Shown here: piece after piece, positions 24,319-36,012 of the stretch
Numbering within the stretch: the stretch's first letter is position 1
How the letters are laid out: the number at the start of each line of letters is the position of its first letter
Source: Gnetum montanum
Lineage: Eukaryota; Streptophyta; Gnetopsida; Gnetales; Gnetaceae
DNA: 64,000 bases
Assembly: GCA_015680685.1 (NCBI GenBank)
Contig: MNCI01020716.1
Location: forward strand, 94,333-158,332
Direction of reading: 5' to 3'
Notes under the pieces: model-generated
Told to the model about the DNA's origin: nothing
Databases searched by the model: none
What the model saw: only the letters and a program-made list of their open reading frames with translations
Position numbers and translations under genes: made by a program

Positions 24319-24473
24319 ATCTTGTAAGTTAGGCTTTCATGCATTGTGATGACATTATTTTTGTTCATGCTTATAGGAAACTCCCACTTCAGGTTGTATA
24401 CTCCAATCTTCATCGTCATATAGTTCGTTGGTTCTCCAATGAACTTCCTCACTAAGTGTGGCTTTATTATCAT
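24319..24473 (-). pseudogene. Z gag, N-terminal piece right of the N gap
   Basis: Encodes MIIKPHLVRKFIGEPTNYM then LKWEFPISMNKN. This is the start of the frame before the gap, lying about 130 bp downstream of the PBS, a normal position for gag. Confidence 0.6.
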
Positions 24474-24600
24474 CTTGTAGGAGAGGCATTTTTGTGTGTG
24501 AATTTATTTAACTTTTTATAATTACTTATTTTTTAAGAGATATATCATTAAGTCCTTTATAGCAACCTTGTATGATATAACTGATCTAGATAACTAGCAC

Positions 24601-24620
24601 CATCCCCGGCAATGGCACCA
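24601..24620 (-). other. Primer binding site of Z (Arg tRNA type)
   Basis: On the minus strand this reads TGGTGCCATTGCCGGGGATG, one base from the LTR end at 24622. It is close to the TGGYGCCGTTGCCGGGGA site known from Tat/Ogre-type gypsy elements and ascribed there to tRNA-Arg. W carries the related TGGTATCGTTGTTGGGGAC. Confidence 0.85.
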
Positions 24621-24621
24621 A

Positions 24622-24799
24622 TGATGAGTGGCGAGGTACCCCTACACTCAACCATATGAAATGAGCGTTGCACGCACGATCCAGTAAAACACCTCATATG
24701 GACTAAACCATATGTGACAAATGCAATACTAGTCCAAGTGAGAAGACAGAAAACTATGACCTAAGGCTAACTATCTAGGTGCCACAACTAGTCCATCTG
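24622..24799 (-). mobile_element. Gypsy Z, 5' LTR, fragment with an internal inversion
   Basis: Starts TGATGAGTGGCGAGGTACCCC like the 3' LTR. After about 60 bp, 24690-24799 is the reverse complement of what should follow (16535-16645 in the 3' LTR). The LTR then stops at an N. A small real inversion and a local assembly error are both possible. Confidence 0.7.
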
Positions 24800-24800
24800 N

Positions 24801-25390
24801 AAAGAAAATCATAAATATAAAGAAAATGACTCAAGAAAAGAGAAAACTATAAAGAAAAGGAAAACAACAAGAAACGGAAAACATATTAAGAATTAGAAAA
24901 TTTTGGAAGAAATAATAAAATGATAAAAAATTGTAAAACAAAAAGGTGAAAAATACTTATTAGTTCTTAACCTAGGATGGAGCATCTCCTCCATGACTAA
25001 ACTTATGGCTGCACATTTAGGAAATGGATTGCATAATCCCCTAGTTATACACCACCGGTTTCCCATCTATTACCATTATTGATTTAATTAATTATGTTGT
25101 AGCACATCTAACATTGGTGATAGTCTTATTTGGATCATTTGGGGATGTATCTTCACCTAGACTTGAAGGTATTTTTATTTTGGGGGATCAATATGTGTTT
25201 GTTTCTTCTTCTTCATTTTCTATGTTAGTTCCTAGGTCTCTGTGCTTAATATCCTCTTCCAGTGTATAATCACAATGTAAGATATCTATGTCTAAGTCCT
25301 CTATTTGGTTTGTTTTCTTAAGTCTAGAACTAATAAGTGGATCAGTTGCTTCCATGCATCTTTGAAACAATTTTATATTCTCATTTTCAA
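24801..25390 (-). mobile_element. Internal sequence of a related element, out of place
   Basis: Follows the single N. The A-rich start and the phrase around GGATGGAGCATCTCCTCCAT resemble 22070-22215 of Z (GGAGGATATCCCCCAT), which lies just after gag. A Z-like or Y interior is therefore likely. No domain recognised. Confidence 0.45.
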
Positions 25391-25864
25391 GCCACTAGGT
25401 ATCTTTTGGTTTATACTTAAAACTAGTCATGCTCATTTTGCCAATTGATTAATTTGCATGAAAACATAAGTATTAACTAAGTATATGAAAGGTAAATTTC
25501 ATGGAAAGTAAATCTGATCTAAGTCAAAGTACTATAATAAATAAAAATCAATCTCTATCTTATTACCATTCATGGAATGTGTCTAGGTACATTTCCACTT
25601 GAATAAGATGTAAAACTAACTTATATCCACACTATAGGCATTCATTAACTATTCTCTAAGACTATGGAATAAAACTACAAGAGTTTGGCTACTTTATTGA
25701 TAAAAGAATGGGATGAATCATGCATTCAAGTGTTGTATTTATATGTAGGCATGCATCCTATGATATCAAATATCTATTATTGGGGCTAAGATATCAAATC
25801 CCTAATATCAGATATCCAATATTGGATACCTAATATCTTAGTCACTAAAAAACATAGTTCATCA
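25391..25864 (-). mobile_element. Gypsy Y, right LTR, partly deleted
   Basis: Aligns with 15740-16154 of the left Y LTR; the first ~400 bp are missing. It holds the paired arms ATCTTATT (25557-25564) and AATAAGAT (25602-25609), the TATA-like CATATAAATAC on the minus strand near 25738, and a run of GATATC/AATATC palindromes from 25762 to 25837. It ends TTCATCA, followed by the target copy TTCTC at 25865-25869, identical to 15313-15317. Confidence 0.8.
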
Positions 25865-25869
25865 TTCTC

Positions 25870-26195
25870 TCATCAACAACATTTTATAACCCAAAAAATC
25901 AATTACCAAGGATTAACTTCTAGTTTAAATAAAAACTTTGAGATCATTCTTATGAAAACCATTACAACAAATTTAGTTGGTTTCAACTCTAAAGCCATTT
26001 ATTTTTCATAACTTGTAAATGGTTATATTGATACTTTCCATAATGTGTAAATGGTTACATTGAAACTTTCAATAGTGCGGGAAAAATTATATTGGAATTT
26101 TCAATAATGCATAAATGATTATATTGAAACTTTCAATAAAGCATAAATGGTTATATTGAAATTGTTTGTTTGCCATAATGTGTAAATGGTTTATA
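25870..26195 (-). mobile_element. copia copy B, 3' LTR, second part
   Basis: Resumes the copia LTR broken at 15317 and ends GTTTATA at 26195. Repeats with ATTGAAACTTTCAATA are frequent here as in the other copia LTRs. On the minus strand the LTR start would be TATAAACC, one change from the TGTAAACC expected from the other LTR. Confidence 0.8.
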
Positions 26196-26210
26196 TTCTC
26201 CCACTTGGTC
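26196..26210 (-). other. Polypurine tract of copia copy B
   Basis: On the minus strand reads GACCAAGTGGGAGAA, the familiar CCAAGTGGGAGA tract that precedes the 3' LTR of plant copia elements. Confidence 0.85.
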
Positions 26211-26704
26211 TTTATATTTAACATAATATCCATCAAACCAAACTTTCAAGAAATAAATACGTGAATCATGGTGATAGTTCCTCTAAATGTAAGTATTATC
26301 TTCCATGTATTATTTCTCAAGCTTAATTCCTTATATGGTAACTAAACTTTAAGAATAAACCTAATGTTTATTCTAGGTCCTGCCATATGTGAATTTTCTC
26401 TAATAACTGTATGTGCAAATTGGATTTGAGAAAATACCACAACTAAATAAGAGTTTCATTAAGAGTATAAAATTATAGATACAAAGAAATTACATTATGA
26501 AACCAAGTCCCATATGAACTACATGATTCTTAAATAACTTCTATGACATTCCTTTCATCAAAGGATTAGCTATCATCAATTTAGTGCTTATATGCTCAAT
26601 GACCAGTTTCTTTTCCTTAATATGTTTCCTTATGGCTAAGTACTTTATGTTGATGTGTTTACTTCAATTACTACTCTTACTATTCTTATTCATAAAGATA
26701 GTAG

Positions 26705-27175
26705 CTAAATTATCAAAAATATTCTTAATGTCCTAGATTTAGAATCTACAATTCTAAGGGCTGACATGAAACTCTTCAACCATACACCATGTGAAGTAGC
26801 CTCAAAATAAGAAATGAACTCTACCTCCATTTTGGAGGTCGCATCCAAAGTTTTCTTTCCACTCCTCCAAGATATAGCTTCTACAACCAACATAAAAACA
26901 TAATCAAATGTTGATTTCCTTGAATCAACATAGCTAGTAAATTTTGAATCAGAGAAGCCAATCATCTTCAAATTATCAATTTTTCTATACATAAGCATGT
27001 AATCTTTTGTAGCTTTAAGGTACATAATCATTTTCTTTGTGGTCCTCCAGGAGTCAATTTTTGGATTACTCTGATATTTTCCCAACATTCCCATAGCAAA
27101 TGCAATGTAATGTCTTATGCAAACTTGAGCATACATTAGGCTAACAACAACTAAAGCATATGAAATGTTACTCAT
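26705..27175 (-). pseudogene. copia copy B, RNase H
   Basis: Removes RNA from the RNA:DNA hybrid during reverse transcription. One clean frame of 156 residues reads VVSLMYAQVCIRHYIAFAMG, then MLGKYQSNP, MIMYLKATKDYMLMY, IGFSDSKFTSYVDSRKST, AISWRSGKKTLDATSKMEVE and SHGVWLKSF, the standard end of copia pol in order. The catalytic region keeps SDS and ME.E but several conserved residues are altered (SDSKF for SDSDF). It follows reverse transcriptase on the same strand. Confidence 0.92.
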
Positions 27176-27179
27176 CTTC

Positions 27180-28150
27180 CTTTTCTCTAAATCATTCCCG
27201 GGGAACTAGTTCAAATTAAACTTATCACCCTTCATAATGGGTGCTATAATCAATGAACAATCTTTCATTTGAAACCTCTCTAAAGCTTTATTGATATAGG
27301 TTTCCTATGACAATTCCAGAATACATCTAGATATATCCCTATGGATCTTAATGCCAATGACATAATATGCCTTATCCATGTCCTTCACATCAAAGTTCTT
27401 AGAGATAAATTGTTTTACCTCATATAGAAATCCATTATCATTGATCGCAAGAAGGATATCATTCATGTATAAGTCAAGGAAACAGATTTTTCTTCCATTG
27501 ATCTTCTAGTATATACATTTATCCATGATGTTTAATTCAAAACCAAATGAAGTGATGAAATTATGAAATTTTAAATACCATTGACAAGAGGCTTGTGTCA
27601 ATCCATATATTGATTTTTTGTGCTTCCATACTAATTCCTCATCACCACTTTAGGAAAATCCTTTGGGTTGTTTCATATAAACCTCCTCCTTTAGATCACC
27701 ATTGAGGAATGTAATTTACACATCCATCAAATGTAATTCAAAATCAAAATGAGCAACCAATTCCATACTTACACAAAGTAAGTCCTTCTTAGATATAGGA
27801 GAAAAGGTCTCCCTATAATCTATTCCCTCTCTCTAAGTGAATCCTTTAGTAACAAGTCTTCCCTTATATCTTTCACTATTTCCTAATTAGTGTTTATTTT
27901 TCTTGAAGACCCATTTGCATCCAATGTCTTTTACACCATCAGGCAACTTAACAAGAATCTAAACTCCATTAGATGACATAAAGTTCATCTCATCTTTCAT
28001 GGCATCATATCAAACATCATATTTCTTAGAACTCATGTCTTATGAAAATGTTTTGGGATCATTTTTAGTTTCAATGTTGTTGTTAGACTCTTGTAGATAC
28101 ACTATATAGTCACTAGGAATCACTGATCACCTTACTCTAGTAGATCTCCT
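27180..28150 (-). pseudogene. copia copy B, reverse transcriptase
   Basis: Copies element RNA into DNA. In minus-strand order, KSIYGLTQASCQWYLKFH (near 27600) corresponds to the copia KSLYGLKQAPRQWY motif. YMNDILLA (near 27460) corresponds to the catalytic YVDDILLA with V-D changed to M-N, so the site is dead. The end reads ETYINKALERFQMKDC. Several stops interrupt the frame. Confidence 0.88.
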
Positions 28151-29760
28151 TAATGTTGGTTCATCATTCTCCTAAGGAGCATGTTGTTCAACAACCTATT
28201 CAACAGGTTCTAGTATCTGTTGCTTAGCTAGATCTATTGCTTCTTGATTAGTAGTATGTGGAACTTCAATGATTGATTGTTGTTCATCATGCATTTGTGC
28301 TCTAGGTGTGTTGTGTACAAAAATTAGTCTATTACTTGAATTAGATGGTTGAGTGTCTACATGATCTTTATTAGGAATAGTGTTCTAGGATCGACTTCTC
28401 CCACTTATCAAGCCATTTTAAAGAAATTTAGCATTCCTCAATTTCATAAACCTAGTAGTATATGATGGGCAACAAAATTTTTATCACTTAGATCATTCAA
28501 CATATCCAACAAAATATCCACATATGGTCCTTGGGTCTAGCTTATTTTCTTATGGATTATAGACTATTACTTCAGATGAGCATCCCCAAATGCCTATATG
28601 TCGCAATCTCGGTTTCCAACCTTTTCATGATTTAAATGGTGTCTATGAGATAGCCTTGGTTGGAACTCATTTTAATATATAGACAACGATCTTGAGAGCT
28701 TTAGCCCACAAGGACTTAGAAAGCTTGGTGCTACTAAGCATACTCTACACCATGTCCAATAATGTTTGACTTTCTCTCTTTACAAAACCATTCTAGTCTA
28801 GAGAACTAGGCATAGTGTATTGGGCAACAATCCCATGCTCTTGAAGAAACTTAGTAGATGGACTAGGCGCTTGTCCATCATTAGTGTATCTACCATAGTA
28901 TTCAATACCTCTATCAAACCTCACTATCTTTATTCACTTACTGCACTATTTCTCTACTTAAACCTTAAACACCTTAAAGACATCTAAAGCTTCATTCTTG
29001 TTATGAAATAGGTAGAGATACATATATCATAAGTAATCATAAATAAAAGTAATAAAATACTTTTGACCATATGCATCCATATCTAGACTACAAATATATG
29101 TATGTATGATCTCTAATATGTCCAAATTATCTTGGCACCTTTATTTGACATATTGATCTACTTTCCTTTTATGTAATCCACACAAGTGTCAAAGTTAGTA
29201 AAATCTAGAGTACTAAGTACTCCATCATTAACTAATCTCTTTATTCTCTTAATAGAGATATGTACTAATCTACAAGGCCATAACATAGAGGATTCTTTAT
29301 TCATAACACATCTCTTAATGCAAACACTATCATCAACATGCATAGAAGTATAAGAAGTTTCATTTTGTAAACTAAGTTTTAAAGACCATCCTTTATTGTA
29401 CCACTTCCAATAAGTTTAGATCTATAATATAAAATACATATATTATCTAAAAAATTAAAGGAAAATACCATTGATACAAGCCTTGAAAAAAAAATTAAAT
29501 TTCTTAAAAAACTTAGAATATAAAATGTCTTTTCCAAATATCAAACAAAACGATTACTTAAAACTAATTTTCATGTTTCAACTGCCTCCACATATAAGCA
29601 CATCTTGTTCCTTGAATAGCTACACAACTCACTTTCTACTGGCTTCCTTAGGTTTTGCACCCTTGCAAGGAATCAGTAACATGGATTGTAGAACTAGAGT
29701 CAATGTACCATTTGTTATGGGCAACATGAACCATATTAGATTCAAAAAAAAACAAGTAAG
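28151..29760 (-). pseudogene. copia copy B, integrase and linker, degenerate
   Basis: By position this is the protease/integrase part of pol. The stretch is broken into short frames, for example 29158-29343. Candidate pieces such as GIVAQYTMPSSLD (minus strand near 28790-28830) fit the copia integrase core phrase GI..QYT.P. I could not place the HHCC finger or all three catalytic acids. Confidence 0.65.
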
Positions 29761-29762
29761 AA

Positions 29763-30490
29763 TTAAATACCTTTCTTCTGAAGCCAATTTTGATATTTAG
29801 GACAATCCTTTTTTACATGTCCTTTCTTCTTAGAAAAAAAGCATCTAGGTTCCTTCTTAACATTAGCTTGTGTAGGTAGTTTTTCCTTCCCTTTATTCTT
29901 AGCTTGCCCCTTATTCTTTTCTTGTGTAGCCAAGTGAATACTCTCTTCTACTTCCATAGAAAGTCTACCCTCTTCTTGTACACACATGGTCATTAGTTCA
30001 TTGCTTGACCATTTTTTCCTATGTGTGTTATAAAAAATCTTAAAGGGTACATATGCCATGGGAGCATGTTCAAGATGTAGTGCATAAGGAAAGGCTCTAA
30101 CATCTCAACCTCAAGTATTTTTAGCTAAGCCGCTATCTCCCTCATTTGCATAATGTGCTCATGCACACCATGAATTTTGGTGAGCTTCATGGATGAAAAT
30201 TTTCATATGAAGGTGCTAGTGAAAGCTTTGTCTAATGATTCAAATCATTCATCAATTTCCTTCATCAAACCTTGCACATTGTCATACTATTCCAATGAAC
30301 CATGCATACCAACCGAGATCTTGGTCTTTATGAGCATGACACAAAGGTGATTAGATCACTCCCATTTTTATAACAAATAACATCATCCAATTAGTTCATT
30401 TACATAATGGTAGGTGGTTCATCTTTAAGGATATCATAGTTAATGTTCATCCATCCTAAATGAAGGAGAATTCTCTTCTTTGACATCTTA
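29763..30490 (-). pseudogene. copia copy B, gag
   Basis: The frame 30059-29763 encodes a lysine-rich nucleocapsid end with CFFSKKKGHVKKDCPKYQ, a CCHC zinc knuckle whose second cysteine has become serine. Upstream, 30490-30060 holds the rest of gag in several broken frames, probably starting MSKKRIL near 30490. Confidence 0.8.
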
Positions 30491-31669
30491 TAATTATCAC
30501 CTTTTAATTCAAGAATATCACATTTGAAATGTGAGTAGTTCATAGGTTGTATTACTACATAAATTAAAACATGCTTATGCCACTAAATTTGAGGTTAAAA
30601 CACTATATGACATGTTTACCAATGTAAATCATGCATAAAATATGAATTAAATGATATAAAAATTACCTGTGCGCTAAATTTTTAATTCAAAAATATTCAT
30701 ATATCCTTATGATTAAACTATTAAATTTTATTTCTTTCTTAATCCTTGTGGGTAAATTCAGAAAAATAATTTAATACATAATCCTAATTAATCATATCAA
30801 ATATAATAAAAACTCCTATGGAAAAAAATCTATTATATTAGATATGATTAATCCTAATTTAATGTTTATTTACCGTATGTGATCCAAAAACTCTTAATAT
30901 ATAATTTTTCATAATTAAAGATGTTGTGGCTACTCTCTAATTATACAAAATTATATAGATAATTAGCCATTTATTTTTATGCACAAAAATTATTTTTCTA
31001 ACACATATATTAATATGTCTCTTTATAGATATATACAAAATAAATTATGCATAAAATAAATTATTTCTAAAATAAATTACCAAATTTTAACATTCCTTAA
31101 GAAATATGGTATTAAATAAACATAATTTTATTTTAGAAATATTAATCAATAAGTAACTTTATGCATTTCTAAATGAATTACCAAAATTTTAAAATTCATA
31201 AAAATTTTGGTAATTTTAATTCCAAAAATATTTTAGAAATGCCAAAACAATGTAATTTGCAAGAATTGAATAAAATTTAGAATAAATTAAATTTCAAAAT
31301 TTTATCTAATCTAAATGACAAAATTCTAAATTTCACAAAATTTCAAAAAAAAAATTATTTACCATGATTTCAAAAAATAACATGTCATTTTGGTAAAGAA
31401 TTGCATGTTTCATAACTTTAAAATGACATGTCATTTAGGTATTGTAAAAATGGCATTGTTTTAAAGCTTCCTTAAACACAAAACTAGCATCATTTTTTAT
31501 GTTTCAAATCATAAAATTATTAGAAATTTAATCTCCTAATGATTTCTAACATTATTTTTCACAAATGATCATTCAAAAATAAATTCTACTAATTCAAACC
31601 ATCGTTGAAAACTTTGTTAATAAAAACCTCATCCAAATAAGTTCTAAGCATCAAGATAGAGAAATAACC
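30491..31669 (-). other. copia copy B, 5' leader
   Basis: AT-rich non-coding leader from PBS to gag, about 1.2 kb. 31084-31669 is the counterpart of window positions 1-559, including the TTACCAAAATTTT inverted repeat. Confidence 0.75.
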
Positions 31670-31682
31670 AGCTTTGATACCA
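31670..31682 (-). other. Primer binding site of copia copy B
   Basis: On the minus strand reads TGGTATCAAAGCT, the initiator Met tRNA type, two bases from the LTR. Confidence 0.85.
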
Positions 31683-31684
31683 AA

Positions 31685-32324
31685 TGGCTATAAAACATTA
31701 ATCAAAACATGTATTTAATCAAATTGCAAAAAATCACTAGAATGCAAAAATAAACCAAAAACTAACCTCTAGCCATTGATGCTATCATTTGGACTATGTG
31801 AACATGTTTCAAAGAGTGTTTTGGATTCTTCTATGACACTAATGCTCAACAACAATAATGATATATGCAAACTCTAAGTGTTTGTGATGGGGACCCAAAA
31901 GCTATAACATTGTCATGAGTTTGATATCTTCTAGTGCTTGTTTGTTTTCTTGATATCAGTGTTTGTTTGTTTTCTCAACAAGAACATTTTATAGGTTAGA
32001 ATGTCAATTACCAAGGATTAACTTCTAGTTTAAATGGAAAATATGAGACCATTTTTATGAAAACCATTACAACAAATTTAGTTGGTTTCAAATTTAAAAC
32101 CATTTGTTTTCCATAACGCATAAAGGGTTATATTAAAACTTTTCATAACATGTAAATAGTTACATTGAAACTTTTAATAACGTGTAAACAATTATATTGA
32201 AACTTTCATAAAAAGTTATATTAAAACTTTTCATAATGTTTGAATAGTTATGTTGAAACTTTCAATCATGCATAAATGATTATATTAAAACTATTTGTTT
32301 TCCATAATGCATAAATGGTTTACA
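31685..32324 (-). mobile_element. copia copy B, 5' LTR
   Basis: 640 bp ending TTTACA at 32324; the LTR start has lost about 13 bp (TGTAAGAAAATTT of copy A is reduced to TGG). A short internal duplication (GATATC…TGTTTGTTTTCT) lies near 31924-31975. The flank TTTAA is one base different from TGTAA left of 15046, weak support for a single insertion. Confidence 0.85.
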
Positions 32325-32394
32325 TTTAATAGTGATAATTCAAAACAACCTTGGAAACTTGTTACAAAGTTTAGAAAATCACAAAATGAGGCAC

Positions 32395-32425
<31 letters not shown>

Positions 32426-32600
32426 TTTATTGAAACTTTCAATAACACATAAACAATTATATTGAAACCATTTGTTTGCCATAATGTGTAAATGGTTTTC
32501 TTTTAATAGTGATAATTTGAAAAAACCTTGGAAACTTGTTACAAAGAAACTTTTAGAAAATCACAAAATGAGGCACACCTACATACACACACACACACCT
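32279..32600. repeat. Tandem duplication of the copia LTR end and flank, with AC microsatellites
   Basis: 32279-32421 and 32457-32600 are two copies of the same sequence, each with the LTR end (CCATAATG…AAATGG), the flank TTTAATAGTGATAATT and CACAAAATGAGGCACA, then an (AC)n tract at about 32399-32422 and 32584-32599. The duplication arose after copia insertion. Confidence 0.85.
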
Positions 32601-33283
32601 TCAATTTTACTAACCAAATTAGAGGTGGAAGACATGATGATACATGCAACAATTCTAATATCTATTAGAATACTAATTAGTAGAGATCACTCATCTTTGA
32701 GTGAAAAGGAGAATATGGAATATGTCTATTGCAAGTGGTAGAAGATGAGTAATATGTATTAGTAGAATGTTGTACAAAATATTTTTTTAAAAGAAAATGG
32801 AAAATCTAAGTCTAGTGTGTCTTGTATGAGCTATTCAAGTTGTGTGTTAGTTATAGGAAATTATATAGAAGTGTTCAAATTGCCTCAATATTAAACATAT
32901 GTGTTACACTCAAGATTTATTACTACTAATATATTTTGAAGAAATTCATCTTATAAATCCTTTTAGTCTACATAGACATAATAAAATATCTATATTAGTA
33001 TCATACATGTTTACATCATGCACCTTTATGAGCATTCAAGAGCACCGAATAGATTTCAATGTCAACAATGAATGTAAATATAAATTAGCCAATAAGATAG
33101 TCTTCAAGATCACTGAAAACTAACAAGACAACAACAAATAGCATTTTGTCTCAATGCAATAGCACTTGACACATAAGTAAATATTGTCTTAGCATACCAA
33201 AAATTGAATTAGTACTAAAAATACCTAAAATAGAATCAATAGTTGGAAAGAAATGTAGGATCAAGTATTTTACACTTGATGGC
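32601..33283. other. Spacer between copia copy B and G1-B
   Basis: No gene recognised. Ends with ATGGC (33279-33283), the target-site copy of G1-B. In copy A this stretch was lost by the deletion near 1134. Confidence 0.5.
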
Positions 33284-35391
33284 TGTTGATGCCATCGCCC
33301 ATGCTAGGCATGGGGCCATGAATTATTGCTCTACACACTAGGGTATGGTTTCATTATTTGAATAAGGGTGCCAATGAAAGGTACCATGCAACATTTAAAT
33401 TATTATCACACCCCATCTCCTCACAACGATGACTGCTACTTATAGTTTGTTTTCGAGTTTTGATCCTCCCCGTTCCCGTTCTCCGAAAATGATGAACCCT
33501 AATTATATTTTTCTTAACTTCTACTTAAAGCATTATTATATGTACAAGAGAAAATACAAGCAATATTTAAGGGGTTGTTATAAGAACTAGCTGATGGTGC
33601 ATATCACTAACATGGAAAAAACTTTTATATAACTTAATTAAAATTTGTGTGACATATTATCCAATGAAATAAAACCCATAATTCAACCTTTCTAAATCAA
33701 AAATTTAGATTTGAAACTAGCCCTAATTTTTTAAAATTTATATAACCTTAGGATTCTATGTACCCAGACTTAAGTTAGGTAAAGGTCGCACTACAATGGA
33801 GCATACTTCGTGTAAACTACCAACACAAAATCTCTATGTTGAATATTTCTAAATTTAGATTTATATTCTATATAAGAGAGATGCTTCTCTCGGCATTGTA
33901 GAAATTTTCTAGATATCATATCCATATAAAACAACATTAAGAACCTCTATTAAGTTGCAAGGTAAAGTTCATTAATTCTCAAAGGGTTTTGATAGCTTAG
34001 ATTTCTAATATATCTTCTTCTCAGTCCTTGAAGTTAGCTTTCACTTTCAAGAGCATATCAATGAAAGATATTGAGAATGCATATTATCCTTGGATAAATA
34101 ATTGAATATATGTTGGATGAAGAATTAAAAATAGGAGTTGAAGTTGTAAATTTGGATTCAAAAATAATAACAAACATTACTGAAAATATGAATGGCCCAT
34201 CAAATAAGGAGCTAGCTAGTGTGGCAGTGGGCATTTTGTGGGAGTCATGGCTATGATGGGCAACATGGGCAACATGGGTAACCAACATGCAAGCAATGGT
34301 AGAGGTGAACATAACCAACAATGGTGGACATGGATAAGTGACAAATGTGGACATTCATAATAGCAGTAGGGAGAGGCTTATAAGAGGGGAAGTGATCGAC
34401 AAGTAAAAGGGGAAGTGATCGACAAGTAAAAGGGGAAGACATTGCTTGAAGTCTCTTGCTCACTGGCAGCAGACAACAGTTAGAAGGTGGCAATGCATGG
34501 CATCAAATGGAAAATAGTCATGGCACATAGGGATGATGATTATCTCTTAGCCTCACCCTCTCCCATCAATAGGTGCATCAATAGTAGCATGTGGAAAGTA
34601 TGCACATGGCAGGTGGTCAGAGGGCAATTAGAGTAGGGCCTCTCTCTCTCTTGGTAATCAGTGGGCAAACGATGTCTATGATAGCAATATTTGCAATAGC
34701 TTCCAATGGCTACCACATGTGCATGCATTAGTAGACGCATGGTAGTCAGATATTGGCAGTGAGTATACATGAATAGCCATGGCAACAACAAATGTAGGTG
34801 GCGCATGGTGACATTGCAAGCAACACGAGGTAGTGAGCATGGCATGCAACAGTGGCATGCAAACAATGATAGACAATGATAACTAGTGGCAAGCATGGTA
34901 GTCAATGGTGCACATTAGAGGCATGGATGGCACCAACAATAGTGTGAGCTAGTAGCAATTGATGGGCAATAGGAGCCTATAAACAGTGACAGGTATGATA
35001 GATGGTAGTGCACAATAGAGGCGTGAATAGTAGCATCAAGCGGTGCATAGCAGCAATAGTAGTGCATGTCAGCAATGATGGTAGGTGGTAGCAGTAGTAG
35101 CAATGGTAGTGCATTCCTGTGTAGTAGGGTTTTTTCTCTGTTTTCCAGTATCAAGGTTTTTTGCTCAGTATTGGGTACCATCGATAGCAACAATGTTATG
35201 AGCAACTACAAAGAATGGCAATAGCAAGATGGCAAAGGGGTAAGATCCCTATTTTATCATTTAACATCACATAGCCCCCTCTATTTGATACTATTCCTCA
35301 GTTTATATACCCATACAATAGGCACCCTAGGGAATAGTCTCCATAAACAAGTTTTACCATGTCTCAATGTGTCCAAAATTTTGCATAAATA
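33284..35391 (+). mobile_element. Gypsy G1-B, left (5') LTR
   Basis: Starts TGTTGATG, preceded by ATGGC, and ends CATAAATA (family CATCAACA). 2108 bp. Contains a small local duplication at 34380-34435 (AAGTGATCGACAAGTAAAAG twice). A TATA-like CCTATAAACAG lies near 34975. Confidence 0.88.
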
Positions 35392-35397
35392 TCCTTT

Positions 35398-35415
35398 TGG
35401 CACTAGAAGAAGGGC
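35398..35415 (+). other. Primer binding site of G1-B
   Basis: TGGCACTAGAAGAAGGGC, six bases after the LTR, the least decayed G1 site and nearly identical to that of U. Confidence 0.75.
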
Positions 35416-36012
35416 TATTTTTTTAACCTCTATTTTCTCTTTATGTTTCTAAAAATATCAATTTTTCTATTTTTTCCTATTGATTTGCACTATCTATTTT
35501 TTTTCTTTCCTATTTTTATTCCTATTTCTATTCTTAGTTACCGATTTATAGATTTTGAAGATTTCTAGTTTTTCTAGTTTTTGAAAATTTCTATTATCTA
35601 TTCTTATTAACATTCATCTATTTTCAGTCCTCTTGTTCTAAAAATCCAATTTATTTTCCTATTTCAATTTTTGATCAGGTTACTTGAAACCTTTAGTGGT
35701 CTGTTTCTGATACTAGTTCTAGTTAATAGTCACCTATTTTTAGTTTTATTACTTTGTTTCAGTTTTATTTTCAGATCTCCAAATTTATACTCTAGCAATT
35801 CTTACCTCAGCTCCAACTTTGGTGAGGTGATTTCAATCATTCTACTTTTAATTTACTTTTCTAAAATTTTGCATTTTTTGTTTTATTTGAAATTTCATTT
35901 TTCATTTTAAAAATAAAAATAAATAAATAAAATATAGTATTTAAATATTTTTCCATTTTCTTTAATTTTTATACTTTATTAGCATTTTAAATTTTCTATT
36001 ATTTTTCATTTT
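35416..36012 (+). other. G1-B 5' leader, T-rich
   Basis: Counterpart of 3186-3783. The open frame in 35671-35910 is the same low-complexity T-rich run as in copy A. Confidence 0.7.

Noticed and set aside
23703-24473. 256-residue and 180-residue frames crossing the N run
   Set aside because: Frames through Ns are not real; only the flanking minus-strand gag pieces are kept.
32399-32422. Simple AC repeats as a CRISPR-like array or regulatory site
   Set aside because: Ordinary microsatellites, no spacers.
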